Source: BMS3ABIN04 sp965554225 (GTDB lineage: Bacteria; Bacteroidota; Ignavibacteria; Ignavibacteriales; Melioribacteraceae). Taken from it: 19,288 nt of DNA. The notes beneath the pieces are model-generated. The model did no database searches. It worked only from the letters and a program-made list of their open reading frames with translations, and was not told where the DNA came from. Each line of letters starts with the position of its first letter. Position 1 is the first letter of the stretch. Below are positions 1-7,675 of this stretch, one piece after another. Location: positions 1-19,288 of the forward strand of contig CBEVZC010000052.1 in the NCBI GenBank assembly GCA_965554225.1, given 5' to 3'. The position numbers and the translations under genes were made by a program.

Positions 1-2
1 CT

Positions 3-908
3 GTTTGCTATTCAGGATACAGAAAAGGACAGCACCCGGATAGAGGGAATGGAGCAGTAAATCCCTCTAATGAAGAAACACTTGAAGACTTAAAAATTCT
101 ATCTGATAGTTCGAATTTTAAACTTATCAGACTATATGATTCTGGTGAAAATTCTGAAACCGTTCTACAAGTTATAAAAGAGAATAATATTAAAATAAAA
201 GTTATGTTAGGTATTTGGCTTAAAGCCGAACTAAGCAATCACGAGGGTTGTCCGTGGATAACAAAGGAAATTCCAAAAGATATACTTGAAAAAAATAGAG
301 TTTTGAATCTTAATGAACTTAATAGAGGAATTAAATTGGCTAATAAATATTCTGATATTATAGTAGCAGTTAATGTTGGTAATGAAGCTTTAGTTAAATG
401 GAATGACCATCTTGTTGATGAAGAAGTAATAATCAATTATGTGAAATTTGTTAAAGCTGCAATTAAACAACCTGTAACTGTTGCTGATAATTATAAATGG
501 TGGTCTACAAGTGGAAAAGAATTAGCTAAAATTGTTGATTTTGCATCCATTCATGTTTATCCATTGTGGGAAGGGCAAGACATAGAAAATGGTTTATCTT
601 ATTCTATCTCCAATATTGATGAAGTATGTAAAGCAATTCCTAAAAGTAAAATAGTTATTACTGAAGTTGGTTGGGCAACAAAGGCCTCCGAATTTGGAGA
701 ACGGGCAAGCGAAGAAAAACAAGCTCTTTATTACAATAAAATTATGTCGTGGGCAAAAAAAATGAACATCACTACATTTTTCTTTGAAGCTTTTGATGAA
801 CCTTGGAAAGGGGATCCGGAAAATATAATGGGAGCAGAAAAGCACTGGGGTTTATTTAATGTTGATCGCACCCCAAAGTTGGTAATGAAAAAAAAGTATT
901 CAAAATAA
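3..908 (+). CDS. Glycoside hydrolase family 17 (beta-1,3-glucanase-like), 5' partial
   Basis: The reading frame is open from the left edge of the window to a TAA at 906-908, giving 301 visible residues. The first ATG at 204 is not the start, because conserved barrel sequence precedes it: CYSGYRKGQHPD near the edge and LIRLYDSGE are typical of COG5309/GH17 proteins. The proposed acid/base Glu lies in VNVGNEAL (visible residue 128, codon near 384). The nucleophile Glu lies in ITEVGWAT (visible residue 221, codon 663-665). The C-terminal FFFEAFDEPWKG followed by HWGLFN is also characteristic of the bacterial exo-beta-1,3-glucanase-like group. GH17 enzymes hydrolyse, or in some cases transglycosylate, beta-1,3-glucan. 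The N-terminus, which would show a signal peptide or lipobox, is outside the window. The next gene, a GH30, is 93 bp downstream on the same strand, which supports a shared role in beta-glucan use. A glucan-remodelling role in synthesis is possible but less likely. Confidence 0.88.
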   Translation, partial: VCYSGYRKGQHPDRGNGAVNPSNEETLEDLKILSDSSNFKLIRLYDSGENSETVLQVIKENNIKIKVMLGIWLKAELSNHEGCPWITKEIPKDILEKNRVLNLNELNRGIKLANKYSDIIVAVNVGNEALVKWNDHLVDEEVIINYVKFVKAAIKQPVTVADNYKWWSTSGKELAKIVDFASIHVYPLWEGQDIENGLSYSISNIDEVCKAIPKSKIVITEVGWATKASEFGERASEEKQALYYNKIMSWAKKMNITTFFFEAFDEPWKGDPENIMGAEKHWGLFNVDRTPKLVMKKKYSK

Positions 909-945
909 GTTGAATGAAATATTAAATAATTTAAGAAAATAATAA

Positions 946-966
946 AAACATTAATGTTTGATCAAA
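946..966. repeat. Two overlapping perfect palindromes upstream of GH30
   Basis: AAACATTAATGTTT (946-959) and TTTGATCAAA (957-966) are each perfect palindromes and share three bases. They sit 36-56 bp upstream of the GH30 start, in the only gap between the two glycoside hydrolase genes. They could be an operator for a dimeric regulator, but short palindromes arise easily in such A/T-rich DNA. No T-tract follows, so this is not an intrinsic terminator. Confidence 0.4.
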
Positions 967-1001
967 TATTATCCATAAAATTAAAGATATAGAGGTGTTT
1001 A

Positions 1002-2468
1002 ATGATTCGAGTAACTCTTTTTCTTTTATTAGTATTTACATTGTTAAGTCGTTCAGAAATAAATAAAGATGGTGCTGAAATGGGAAGTAAAAAACAGCTT
1101 AAAGATAAATCGGTTTCAATATTTACAACTTCTAAAGATACAGACAATAGATTATCGTATTCCGGAAGTAAAAAATTCAAATCAGCGGTGCAATCATTGG
1201 AATCTCAAATATCGATTTTTGTAAATACAAAAAAGCGATTCCAGAAATTTTTGGGAATTGGTGGAGCAATTACTGATGCCTCAGCAGAAGTATTTGCAAA
1301 ATTACCAGCGAAAAAACAAGCAGAGTTTTTAAACGCTTATTATGACAATGAGAAAGGTATAGGTTATACTTTGGGAAGAACTAATATTAATAGCTGCGAT
1401 TTTAGCAGTGATAGTTATACATATGTAAAGAATGATGATAAAAACCTTTCCAGTTTCGATATTAGTCACGATAAGGAATATAGAATTCCACTTATAAAAA
1501 AAATATTGATCAAGACTAATGGAAAGATAAAATTATTTGCTTCACCTTGGAGTCCGCCTGCATTCATGAAAGATAATAAAGATATGCTGCATGGTGGTAA
1601 ATTGCTACCTGAGTATTTTGATAGTTGGGCTCTCTATTTTGCAAAATTTATTAAAGAATATGAAAAAGGAGGTATCAATATATGGGGAATAACGGTGCAG
1701 AACGAACCAATGGCAGTTCAAAGATGGGAATCCTGTATATACAGTGCTGAAGAAGAAAGAGATTTTTTAAAAAAACATTTGGGCCCATCTTTGCATAAAG
1801 AAGGATTGGATAATATAAAAATAATTGTTTGGGACCATAATAGGGATTTAATTGTAAACCGAGCGAACACTATTTTTAATGATCCTGATGCTGCAAAATA
1901 TGCTTGGGGAATTGGTTTCCACTGGTATGAAACATGGGCAGGAGGAGAACATATGTATGAAAATATTTCTCGTGTACATGAGTCATTCCCCGATAAAAAT
2001 TTACTATTTACTGAAGGATGTGCCGAGAGCTTTGATTCTACACATTATCAAAATTGGGCAAATGGTGAAAAATATGGCGAAGCAATGATAAATGATTTTA
2101 ACAGAGGCACTGTAGGGTGGACTGACTGGAATATTTTATTGGATGAACATGGAGGTCCCAATCATGTGGGAAATTATTGTTTTGCTCCTATTCATGCTAA
2201 TATTAAAAAGGGAGAATTGATATTTACTCCATCATATTATTACATTGGCCATTTTTCAAAATTCATAAGACCTGATGCACAAAGGGTTAGTACATCCAGC
2301 AGCAGAAGTAACTTGCTAAGTACGTCGTTTATAAATACTGATGGGAAAATAGTTACAATAGTAATGAACAAGACCGATTTGGATATTAATTATGAATTAA
2401 AAGTTGATAATTACATGATAGAGAATAAAATTCCACGACATTCGATACAAACACTTTTATATTTTTAA
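1002..2468 (+). CDS. Secreted glycoside hydrolase family 30 (beta-1,6-glucanase/glucosylceramidase-like)
   Basis: The 488-residue protein carries the GH30 hallmarks in order: KFLGIGGAITDASAEVF (about 82-98), TLGRTNINSCDFS, SPWSPPAFMK (181-190), GITVQNEPMAVQRWESC with proposed acid/base Glu235, and LLFTEGCAESF with proposed nucleophile Glu338. A C-terminal beta domain ends in RHSIQTLLYF, as usual for the clan-A (beta/alpha)8 plus beta-sandwich layout. Residues 1-18 form a short hydrophobic signal-like segment after Arg3, so export is likely; no lipobox Cys is seen. The start is well supported by AGAGGTG about six bases before ATG1002. Known GH30 members of this type hydrolyse beta-1,6-glucans or glucosylceramide. 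Next to a GH17, removal of beta-1,6 branches from laminarin-like beta-1,3-glucan is the most economical guess. The exact GH30 subfamily cannot be set by eye. Confidence 0.93.
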   Translation: MIRVTLFLLLVFTLLSRSEINKDGAEMGSKKQLKDKSVSIFTTSKDTDNRLSYSGSKKFKSAVQSLESQISIFVNTKKRFQKFLGIGGAITDASAEVFAKLPAKKQAEFLNAYYDNEKGIGYTLGRTNINSCDFSSDSYTYVKNDDKNLSSFDISHDKEYRIPLIKKILIKTNGKIKLFASPWSPPAFMKDNKDMLHGGKLLPEYFDSWALYFAKFIKEYEKGGINIWGITVQNEPMAVQRWESCIYSAEEERDFLKKHLGPSLHKEGLDNIKIIVWDHNRDLIVNRANTIFNDPDAAKYAWGIGFHWYETWAGGEHMYENISRVHESFPDKNLLFTEGCAESFDSTHYQNWANGEKYGEAMINDFNRGTVGWTDWNILLDEHGGPNHVGNYCFAPIHANIKKGELIFTPSYYYIGHFSKFIRPDAQRVSTSSSRSNLLSTSFINTDGKIVTIVMNKTDLDINYELKVDNYMIENKIPRHSIQTLLYF

Positions 2469-2560
2469 TATCGAATAAATAAATCTGATCCGCAAGAAAG
2501 CAACAAAAATATATTAAGGTTAATTTGAAATGTTTATGTTAATAGAAAAAAAATATTTTT

Positions 2561-2593
2561 GAGATTGGTAATTGTCTCCATTTTTATTTTTAG
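2561..2593. terminator. Weak hairpin with T-rich tails between convergent genes
   Basis: In the 121-bp gap between the convergent GH30 and GT1 genes, GAGA (2561-2564) can pair with TCTC (2575-2578) around an imperfect inner stem. It is followed on the + strand by CATTTTTATTTTT. On the - strand a T8 run occurs a few bases after the stem. The stem is short, so this is only a candidate bidirectional terminator. Confidence 0.3.
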
Positions 2594-3822
2594 ATTTTCG
2601 CTTTACTCAAATAATTTTCAATAATCTCTATGGCCTTACCAACGCCTTTTTCATTGCGGATTTTTTTGCCCAATTCATCTGCATTTTTTTTTAGCAATTC
2701 GCTATTCATTAATTCATCAACAGTTTTAATAATTATTTCATCGTTTAATTTCGAACGAACCAATGGAGGAGTACCTACGCCTAAGTCATGAACTCTTTTA
2801 GCCCAAAATTTATGATCGCCGTAAGTGGGCACAATAGTTAAAGGTTTACCGGCTCTTAAGACTGCTGCTACGGTACCGGGTCCGCCATGCGAAATTACAG
2901 CTTGCACTTTTGGCAGTATCCAAACATGGGGAACCGAACCATCGACAAAATATATTTTATCATTTGTTTTTAAATTTGAAACATCGGCACCACCCGGGTT
3001 TGCAACAATTCTATAATTTGTTTTAAGTAGAACAGATAACAGTTTTTGAATGATTTTCTCAGAGTATACTCCTAAACTTCCGATATCAAAAAAAAGCGGT
3101 TTAGATCCATTGTTTAAGAAATTCTTCAGATCTTCACTTGGTGTGTAATTATCCAAGTCTTTTAAAAACCAATACCCGGTTACCTTTACCCATTCCGACC
3201 AATCCTTTGGTTTAGGCACTACATTTTCACTAAAACCATAAACTATAGGAACTTTCTCTTTATTCAATCTACTTAACATTCCCGGGAAAGCAATTGGTTC
3301 TAATCCTAAAAGTTCTTCTCTTAATTGGTTAATATTATTTTTAATTATCATCCACTCAACTGCATTGTAAGCAGTATAGCTTATTTTATTTAAAAATTTA
3401 GGACGTATCCCTAGATATGGATTTGGGAACTCATTAGTTGGGGAAAATGGTGAATAACTACATTTAATGCAAGGAATATTTAGTTTCTCGGAAACGTGAT
3501 AACCTACATGGTAAACAGGAGTAAAAATTAGAAGGTCTGTATTTTTTGCTGTTTTTAAACCATCCAAAATCCAATTTGTCATATAATTATAATAAAGTTT
3601 CCCTTTTTCTTTACTGGTTAGTTTTTTATTTTCATCTTTTAGCGCATCCATCGGATTGTCCCGAATAGTGTGAAATTCAATCCCTCTTTTTTCGATGAAA
3701 TCCTTAAATTCAATATTAGCACCAAACTTAACATTGTGTCCAGCTTCTTTAAGTCCTATAGCCAATGCTAAAAACGGTTGAACGTCTCCCCTGCTTCCTA
3801 CAGTTAAAATTGAAATATTCAT
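2590..3822 (-). CDS. GT1-family glycosyltransferase (sterol glucosyltransferase-like, MGT-type)
   Basis: The 410-residue protein has the GT-B fold signature of the COG1819 family. It starts ILTVGSRGDVQPFLAL (about 4-20), which matches the acceptor-domain N-terminus of sterol 3-beta-glucosyltransferases and antibiotic glycosyltransferases. The donor-binding half contains PLFFDIGSLG (about 242-251), SHGGPGTVAAVLRAGKP (311-327) and GDHKFWAKRVHDLGVG (335-350). The usual DQPFW is DHKFW here, with His replacing Gln at the donor-contacting pair. It has no signal peptide and should act in the cytoplasm or at the inner membrane face on a lipid or polyketide-like acceptor. It lies 38 bp after the DUF4910 gene on the same strand, so it may be the last gene of the sugar operon and the enzyme that transfers the sugar. 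That link is inference. No close Shine-Dalgarno precedes the ATG. Confidence 0.85.
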   Translation of the reverse strand: MNISILTVGSRGDVQPFLALAIGLKEAGHNVKFGANIEFKDFIEKRGIEFHTIRDNPMDALKDENKKLTSKEKGKLYYNYMTNWILDGLKTAKNTDLLIFTPVYHVGYHVSEKLNIPCIKCSYSPFSPTNEFPNPYLGIRPKFLNKISYTAYNAVEWMIIKNNINQLREELLGLEPIAFPGMLSRLNKEKVPIVYGFSENVVPKPKDWSEWVKVTGYWFLKDLDNYTPSEDLKNFLNNGSKPLFFDIGSLGVYSEKIIQKLLSVLLKTNYRIVANPGGADVSNLKTNDKIYFVDGSVPHVWILPKVQAVISHGGPGTVAAVLRAGKPLTIVPTYGDHKFWAKRVHDLGVGTPPLVRSKLNDEIIIKTVDELMNSELLKKNADELGKKIRNEKGVGKAIEIIENYLSKAKI

Positions 3823-3860
3823 TTTACGTTTTAATCTATTAATTATTAGTTTCCTTTCAG

Positions 3861-5147
3861 TTATATTCCCTTCAACAAATCTACTTTAATTAAATCTTGC
3901 GCTGCTTTATGGATAGCAGCAAATTGTAAATTTGATTTTATTGCAATATCAATTAAACTATTATTTCCATCCGACATATTCAGCACCCAAAGCAAAGCTA
4001 ATTCATATTCTTTAATATTTCCGGCAACTGAATTATAAAGTCCTCTTTTACCAAGTTGCGGTTCTCCTTTTGGTGAAAGATTACTGTAAGTCTGATTCTG
4101 CTCAATTATTTTGATAACCTTTTTGTAAAGTTCAAATGATTCGTTCAATTTTTCCGGTTTTACAAAGTCCAAATTATCTGCGGACGTATGGTATTCGGGA
4201 AATTCTCCGTTTGGTGTTCTTGTAAGTCGTCCTACCGGTAAATTAAAACCGGGCGAGCAATATTGACGTTCGTCATATCCATACGGAGAAAATTCAATTA
4301 TTTTAAAATCATCAATTTCCGATTTTAATATATATTCAACAATTTTATCAATTTCAGTTTCTCCCATTCTTGACTTTTTATAAGTAAAATTTCCCTCATC
4401 TCCCAAAAGCGCCGCTACCAAACCGTATTTTATATTTTTTAGGTTTTCTTCATTTCCAGCTAGCCAAGTAATAGCGCCAATAGTTGCCGGAACAAAAACA
4501 AATCTGTAAGAATATCTTAACTTTTTAGTTTCTAAATAATTTGCCAAATAAGTTATAATCGAAATACCCGAAAGATTATCATTACACATCGACGGATGAC
4601 AAATATGAGTGGAAATTAAAACTTCTTCCTCTAATTCACCCTTTAGAAAAAATTCTCCGTAAGTCAAATTTCCTTCATTTAAACTTGATTCAATATTTAC
4701 ATCATACTCATCTTCTCCTAACGATAATAATTGATTGTGGGAAATACAGAATCCCCAATCTTCTTTGTAATAAGAAGTTCTGTATGGAACCCAACTTGGA
4801 TGTTCAGGCAGCGAATATAAATGGGTTTTTAATTCTTTAAGACTAACTTTTTTTTTGATTGGCATACTATAATTTACTACATGCAAATTCGATTTTTGAA
4901 AATCGATTATTTTTTCACCTGAAGAGTTTTTTACATACGCGTCTTTTATATTCCATTCTTTCGGAACAATCCAATCAAGTACCTTTGTTCCGGTGGGAAT
5001 TTCGATAATTTCAAGCGGTATTATTTCTTTAATTAAATTGAGAGTCTGCCTTATGCCATTACCTGTTATACTTCTACAGATCGGATAAAGTTTTCTGATA
5101 AAATTGTATATTTTATTTTTTTTAGTTTTTTCTTCTTTATTATCCAT
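3861..5147 (-). CDS. DUF2172/DUF4910 M28-like aminopeptidase-type protein
   Basis: The 428-residue protein matches the PF09940/PF16254 family found in polysaccharide clusters. The N-terminal part has YPICRSITGNGIRQTL (21-36) and VLDWIVPKEW (57-66). The M28-like zinc site is visible as STHICHPSMCNDNLSGI (His181 or His184, Asp190), LLGDEG (248-252) and EYHTSADN (His320). The C-terminal 60 residues (about 365-428) look like the winged-helix domain, with YELALLWVLNMSDG. Family structures show an aminopeptidase fold, but no substrate is established to my knowledge; in sugar clusters an amide-hydrolysing or processing role is plausible. It is 81 bp downstream of the SDR gene and 38 bp upstream of the GT1 gene, all on the same strand. 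There is no signal peptide, so it is cytoplasmic. Family assignment is confident; the reaction is unknown. Confidence 0.88.
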   Translation of the reverse strand: MDNKEEKTKKNKIYNFIRKLYPICRSITGNGIRQTLNLIKEIIPLEIIEIPTGTKVLDWIVPKEWNIKDAYVKNSSGEKIIDFQKSNLHVVNYSMPIKKKVSLKELKTHLYSLPEHPSWVPYRTSYYKEDWGFCISHNQLLSLGEDEYDVNIESSLNEGNLTYGEFFLKGELEEEVLISTHICHPSMCNDNLSGISIITYLANYLETKKLRYSYRFVFVPATIGAITWLAGNEENLKNIKYGLVAALLGDEGNFTYKKSRMGETEIDKIVEYILKSEIDDFKIIEFSPYGYDERQYCSPGFNLPVGRLTRTPNGEFPEYHTSADNLDFVKPEKLNESFELYKKVIKIIEQNQTYSNLSPKGEPQLGKRGLYNSVAGNIKEYELALLWVLNMSDGNNSLIDIAIKSNLQFAAIHKAAQDLIKVDLLKGI

Positions 5148-5228
5148 ATCTTAATAACATTCTAACCTTTAGCTGCATTTTTTGCAAAATTATAGAAATT
5201 TCGCTCTAAAGAGTTTACATATTCGTAG

Positions 5229-6242
5229 TTAATCCAGCTTAAATCCCGGTCTAATATTTAATCTTATATATTTTGTACTGTAAATATTTTTTGTTTGGAA
5301 CTCCATTTGTTCAATGCCAAATTTTAACTCACGTATGGTATCAATTAGTTTGAGCTGCGGTTTATGATGAGGGGCAAGTTTATTGAATAGATCAAAATTT
5401 ACTTTATATGATCTATTATCGTTAGAAGCATTCGGATTAATACTAACTTTAGTATCCGGAATAACTTGAGCAACTAACTCGGCTAAATCTTTTATTTTAT
5501 AGTTTGCGTCGTTTGATCCGACATTTACAGCAAGAAAATTTCCTCCCAGATTAGGAGTTCGTGTAATTCCCCATTCAATTGCTCTAGCCATATCTTTTAC
5601 ATCAATAATAGGTCTCCAGGGTTCGCCATTACTTAATATGGTAATTTCATTATTCAAAATAGCAGATGAAACAAAATCATTAAGTACTAAATCCAAACGC
5701 AATCTACAGCTCCAGCCGGCAGCGGTGGAAAAACGTAATGCTGTAACTATAAAATCAGAATCTGCTAAACCCTCCAATTTTTGTTCGGATAAAACTTTCG
5801 ATTTGGCATAAACAGTAAGCGGATTTAATTCGTTTGATTCGATCTTGGCATTTAATGTTGCATTGCCATACATGCTGCAACTGGAAGCAAAAACAAACGA
5901 TTTCACTTTAGCTTCTTTGGCCAACTGAGCTAAATTTACTGTTCCATCATAGTTAATATTCATTGTACTTTCGCGGAATTTGTTTCCCATCGGGTCATTC
6001 GATATAGCAGCGAGGTGAATAATTGCATCAACATCTGTAAGGAAATCTAAATTTACATTTCTTACATCACCGTAATATTGGTAGTGCGGGAAATAGTCTT
6101 CGTCACAGTTGTTTACCGATAAACAATCCTCAAAAAAGCCAGTGTCTAATCCAATTAAAATTGCATTGGGCAATACCTGTCTTAATCTTTTAACAACAAC
6201 GGGTCCAATATAGCCCAAATTTCCTGTGATTAAAATTTTCAT
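5229..6242 (-). CDS. Extended SDR, NAD-dependent nucleotide-sugar epimerase/reductase
   Basis: The 337-residue extended short-chain dehydrogenase has the Rossmann motif TGNLGYIG (6-13). An acidic end to beta-2 (LIGLDTG, Asp33) favours NAD(H). HLAAISNDPMGN is at 76-87. The catalytic Ser is probably Ser121 in FASSCSMYG, with the Tyr145-x3-Lys149 pair in TVYAKSK. The dehydratase-specific Asp-Glu pair found in RmlB/RfbG (TDEVYG) is absent, so I read it as an epimerase or 4-keto reductase acting late in a nucleotide-sugar pathway, not the 4,6-dehydratase. The ATG has a good Shine-Dalgarno (AAGGAT, about eight bases upstream). It is separated from the upstream methyltransferase by 179 bp, the largest gap in the run, so an internal promoter is possible. 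Confidence 0.88.
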   Translation of the reverse strand: MKILITGNLGYIGPVVVKRLRQVLPNAILIGLDTGFFEDCLSVNNCDEDYFPHYQYYGDVRNVNLDFLTDVDAIIHLAAISNDPMGNKFRESTMNINYDGTVNLAQLAKEAKVKSFVFASSCSMYGNATLNAKIESNELNPLTVYAKSKVLSEQKLEGLADSDFIVTALRFSTAAGWSCRLRLDLVLNDFVSSAILNNEITILSNGEPWRPIIDVKDMARAIEWGITRTPNLGGNFLAVNVGSNDANYKIKDLAELVAQVIPDTKVSINPNASNDNRSYKVNFDLFNKLAPHHKPQLKLIDTIRELKFGIEQMEFQTKNIYSTKYIRLNIRPGFKLD

Positions 6243-6359
6243 ACTGATTTATCCTTAAAATTTAAATTAGCAAAAGTATTTAATAAACTCTTCAATCAAA
6301 CTTACCGATGCAACATTCAATTAATCTTTAATACCATAAAAACATAATCGATTTTTAAG

Positions 6360-6370
6360 AAACCAGGTTT
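6360..6370. repeat. Small palindrome in the 179-bp gap inside the sugar run
   Basis: AAACCAGGTTT is an inverted repeat with a one-base centre. It lies in the gap between the first methyltransferase stop and the SDR start (6243-6421). On the - strand the same gap also holds two copies of TGGTATTAAA. I see no convincing -35/-10 pair or terminator there, so these are only possible regulatory marks. Confidence 0.25.
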
Positions 6371-6421
6371 AGTACAACAATTTTAATACCAACTTTTAAA
6401 AAGAACAAAACAAAGATTATT

Positions 6422-7648
6422 CTAGACTATCTCGATTTTAGGAATAGGTATTACAAACTTTGCTCCCCATTTTCTAGTGAACTCGAGTTGATTGATAATT
6501 TCGTTTTTCAAATTCCAGGGTAAAATAAATATGTAATCAGGTTTGTATTCTGCAATTTTTCCCGGAGGATAAATAGGAATGTGCGTGCCCGGAAGGAATT
6601 TACCCTGTTTATATGGATTTTTATCAACTGTAAATGCAAGAAAATCTGTACGAATACCGCAAAAATTTAACAAAGTATTGCCTTTACCGGGAGCTCCATA
6701 ACCACATATTTTTTTATTATTTTTCTTCGCTCCAATAAAAAAGTCTAAAATTTCACGTTTTATAGTAAAAATATTTTCTTGAAAGTTAGCATAATATTCA
6801 AGATTTGTAATTCCTTCGGTAATTTCATTATTTCTTAATCTATTTACAGTATTTGAGATTGATTTTGTTGAATCATCAACATGACAACCGTAGATTCTAA
6901 GCGAACCGCCGTGAGTTGTCAATTTTTCAACATCAAATATTTTTAAACCGTGGTATAAAAAGATTTTCTCAATTGTATAAAATGAAAAATAAGAGAAATG
7001 TTCGTGATAAATTGTATCAAATTGACGCTGTTTTACTAGCTGTATCAAATGTGGAAATTCAAAAGTAATTATTCCGTTAGGAGCTAATAAAATTCTTACT
7101 CCTTTAATAAAATCGTTCAAATCCGGTACTTGAGCTAATACATTATTTCCGATGATCAAATCGGCTTTTTTATGATCTCTAACAATATCTTTTGCCAGCT
7201 CCTCTGTAAAAAACTCAACTATTGTATTTATATTTTTCTCTTCCGCAACTTTCGCAACATTAGCAGCCGGTTCAATTCCTAAAACCGGTATTTTATTCTC
7301 AACAAAATATTGAAGAAGATAACCATCGTTACTTGCCAACTCAACAACACATGAATTTTTATTTATACCGAATTTATCAATCATATTATCGCAATATTTT
7401 TTTGCATGTTCCAGCCAGCTTTGCGAATACGAAGAGAAATACGCATACTCAGAGAATATATCTCCAGGTTTAACATATTCTTGAATTTGAACCAGAAAGC
7501 AATTTTCGCAGACATACAAATGCAAAGGGTAGAATGGCTCCATTTGATTTAGTTCGTTTTCACTCAAATAACTTTCACACAGAGGAGACATTCCCAAATC
7601 GATAAAAGTATGTTTTAGTTCGGTACCGCAAAATCTGCATTTATTCAT
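6422..7648 (-). CDS. Sugar C-methyltransferase, TcaB9/TylC3 type, catalytically complete copy
   Basis: The 408-residue protein has the three-part architecture of SAM-dependent nucleotide-sugar C-methyltransferases. An N-terminal zinc domain carries Cys4-x2-Cys7 and Cys47-x2-Cys50. A Rossmann SAM domain has VVELASNDGYLL (101-112) and LGIEPA (123-128). A C-terminal Rossmann-like domain has KICGYGAPGKGNTLLNF. The active-site stretch is DTIYHEHFSYFS, with Tyr214, Glu216 and His217 aligning to TcaB9 Tyr222, Glu224 and His225; Tyr68 aligns to TcaB9 Tyr76 at the same offset of 8. The residue matching TcaB9 His181 is Gln173 (NVLAQVPDL). Such enzymes methylate carbon 3 of a 4-keto-deoxysugar nucleotide, giving branched sugars. 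It follows its paralog after 27 bp. The start has only a weak site (AGAGTG). The family is confident; the position methylated is not known. Confidence 0.92.
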   Translation of the reverse strand: MNKCRFCGTELKHTFIDLGMSPLCESYLSENELNQMEPFYPLHLYVCENCFLVQIQEYVKPGDIFSEYAYFSSYSQSWLEHAKKYCDNMIDKFGINKNSCVVELASNDGYLLQYFVENKIPVLGIEPAANVAKVAEEKNINTIVEFFTEELAKDIVRDHKKADLIIGNNVLAQVPDLNDFIKGVRILLAPNGIITFEFPHLIQLVKQRQFDTIYHEHFSYFSFYTIEKIFLYHGLKIFDVEKLTTHGGSLRIYGCHVDDSTKSISNTVNRLRNNEITEGITNLEYYANFQENIFTIKREILDFFIGAKKNNKKICGYGAPGKGNTLLNFCGIRTDFLAFTVDKNPYKQGKFLPGTHIPIYPPGKIAEYKPDYIFILPWNLKNEIINQLEFTRKWGAKFVIPIPKIEIV

Positions 7649-7675
7649 AAATCACTCTAGAATATTTCAGTATTG

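Noticed and set aside
204..908. Start of the GH17 gene at ATG 204
   Set aside because: Conserved GH17 residues continue in frame upstream to the window edge, and starting at 204 would remove the first strands of the barrel.
5229..6242. SDR as the missing sugar-nucleotide 4,6-dehydratase
   Set aside because: The Asp-Glu pair of dehydratases (TDEVYG) is replaced by SSCSMYG, so the dehydration chemistry is not supported.
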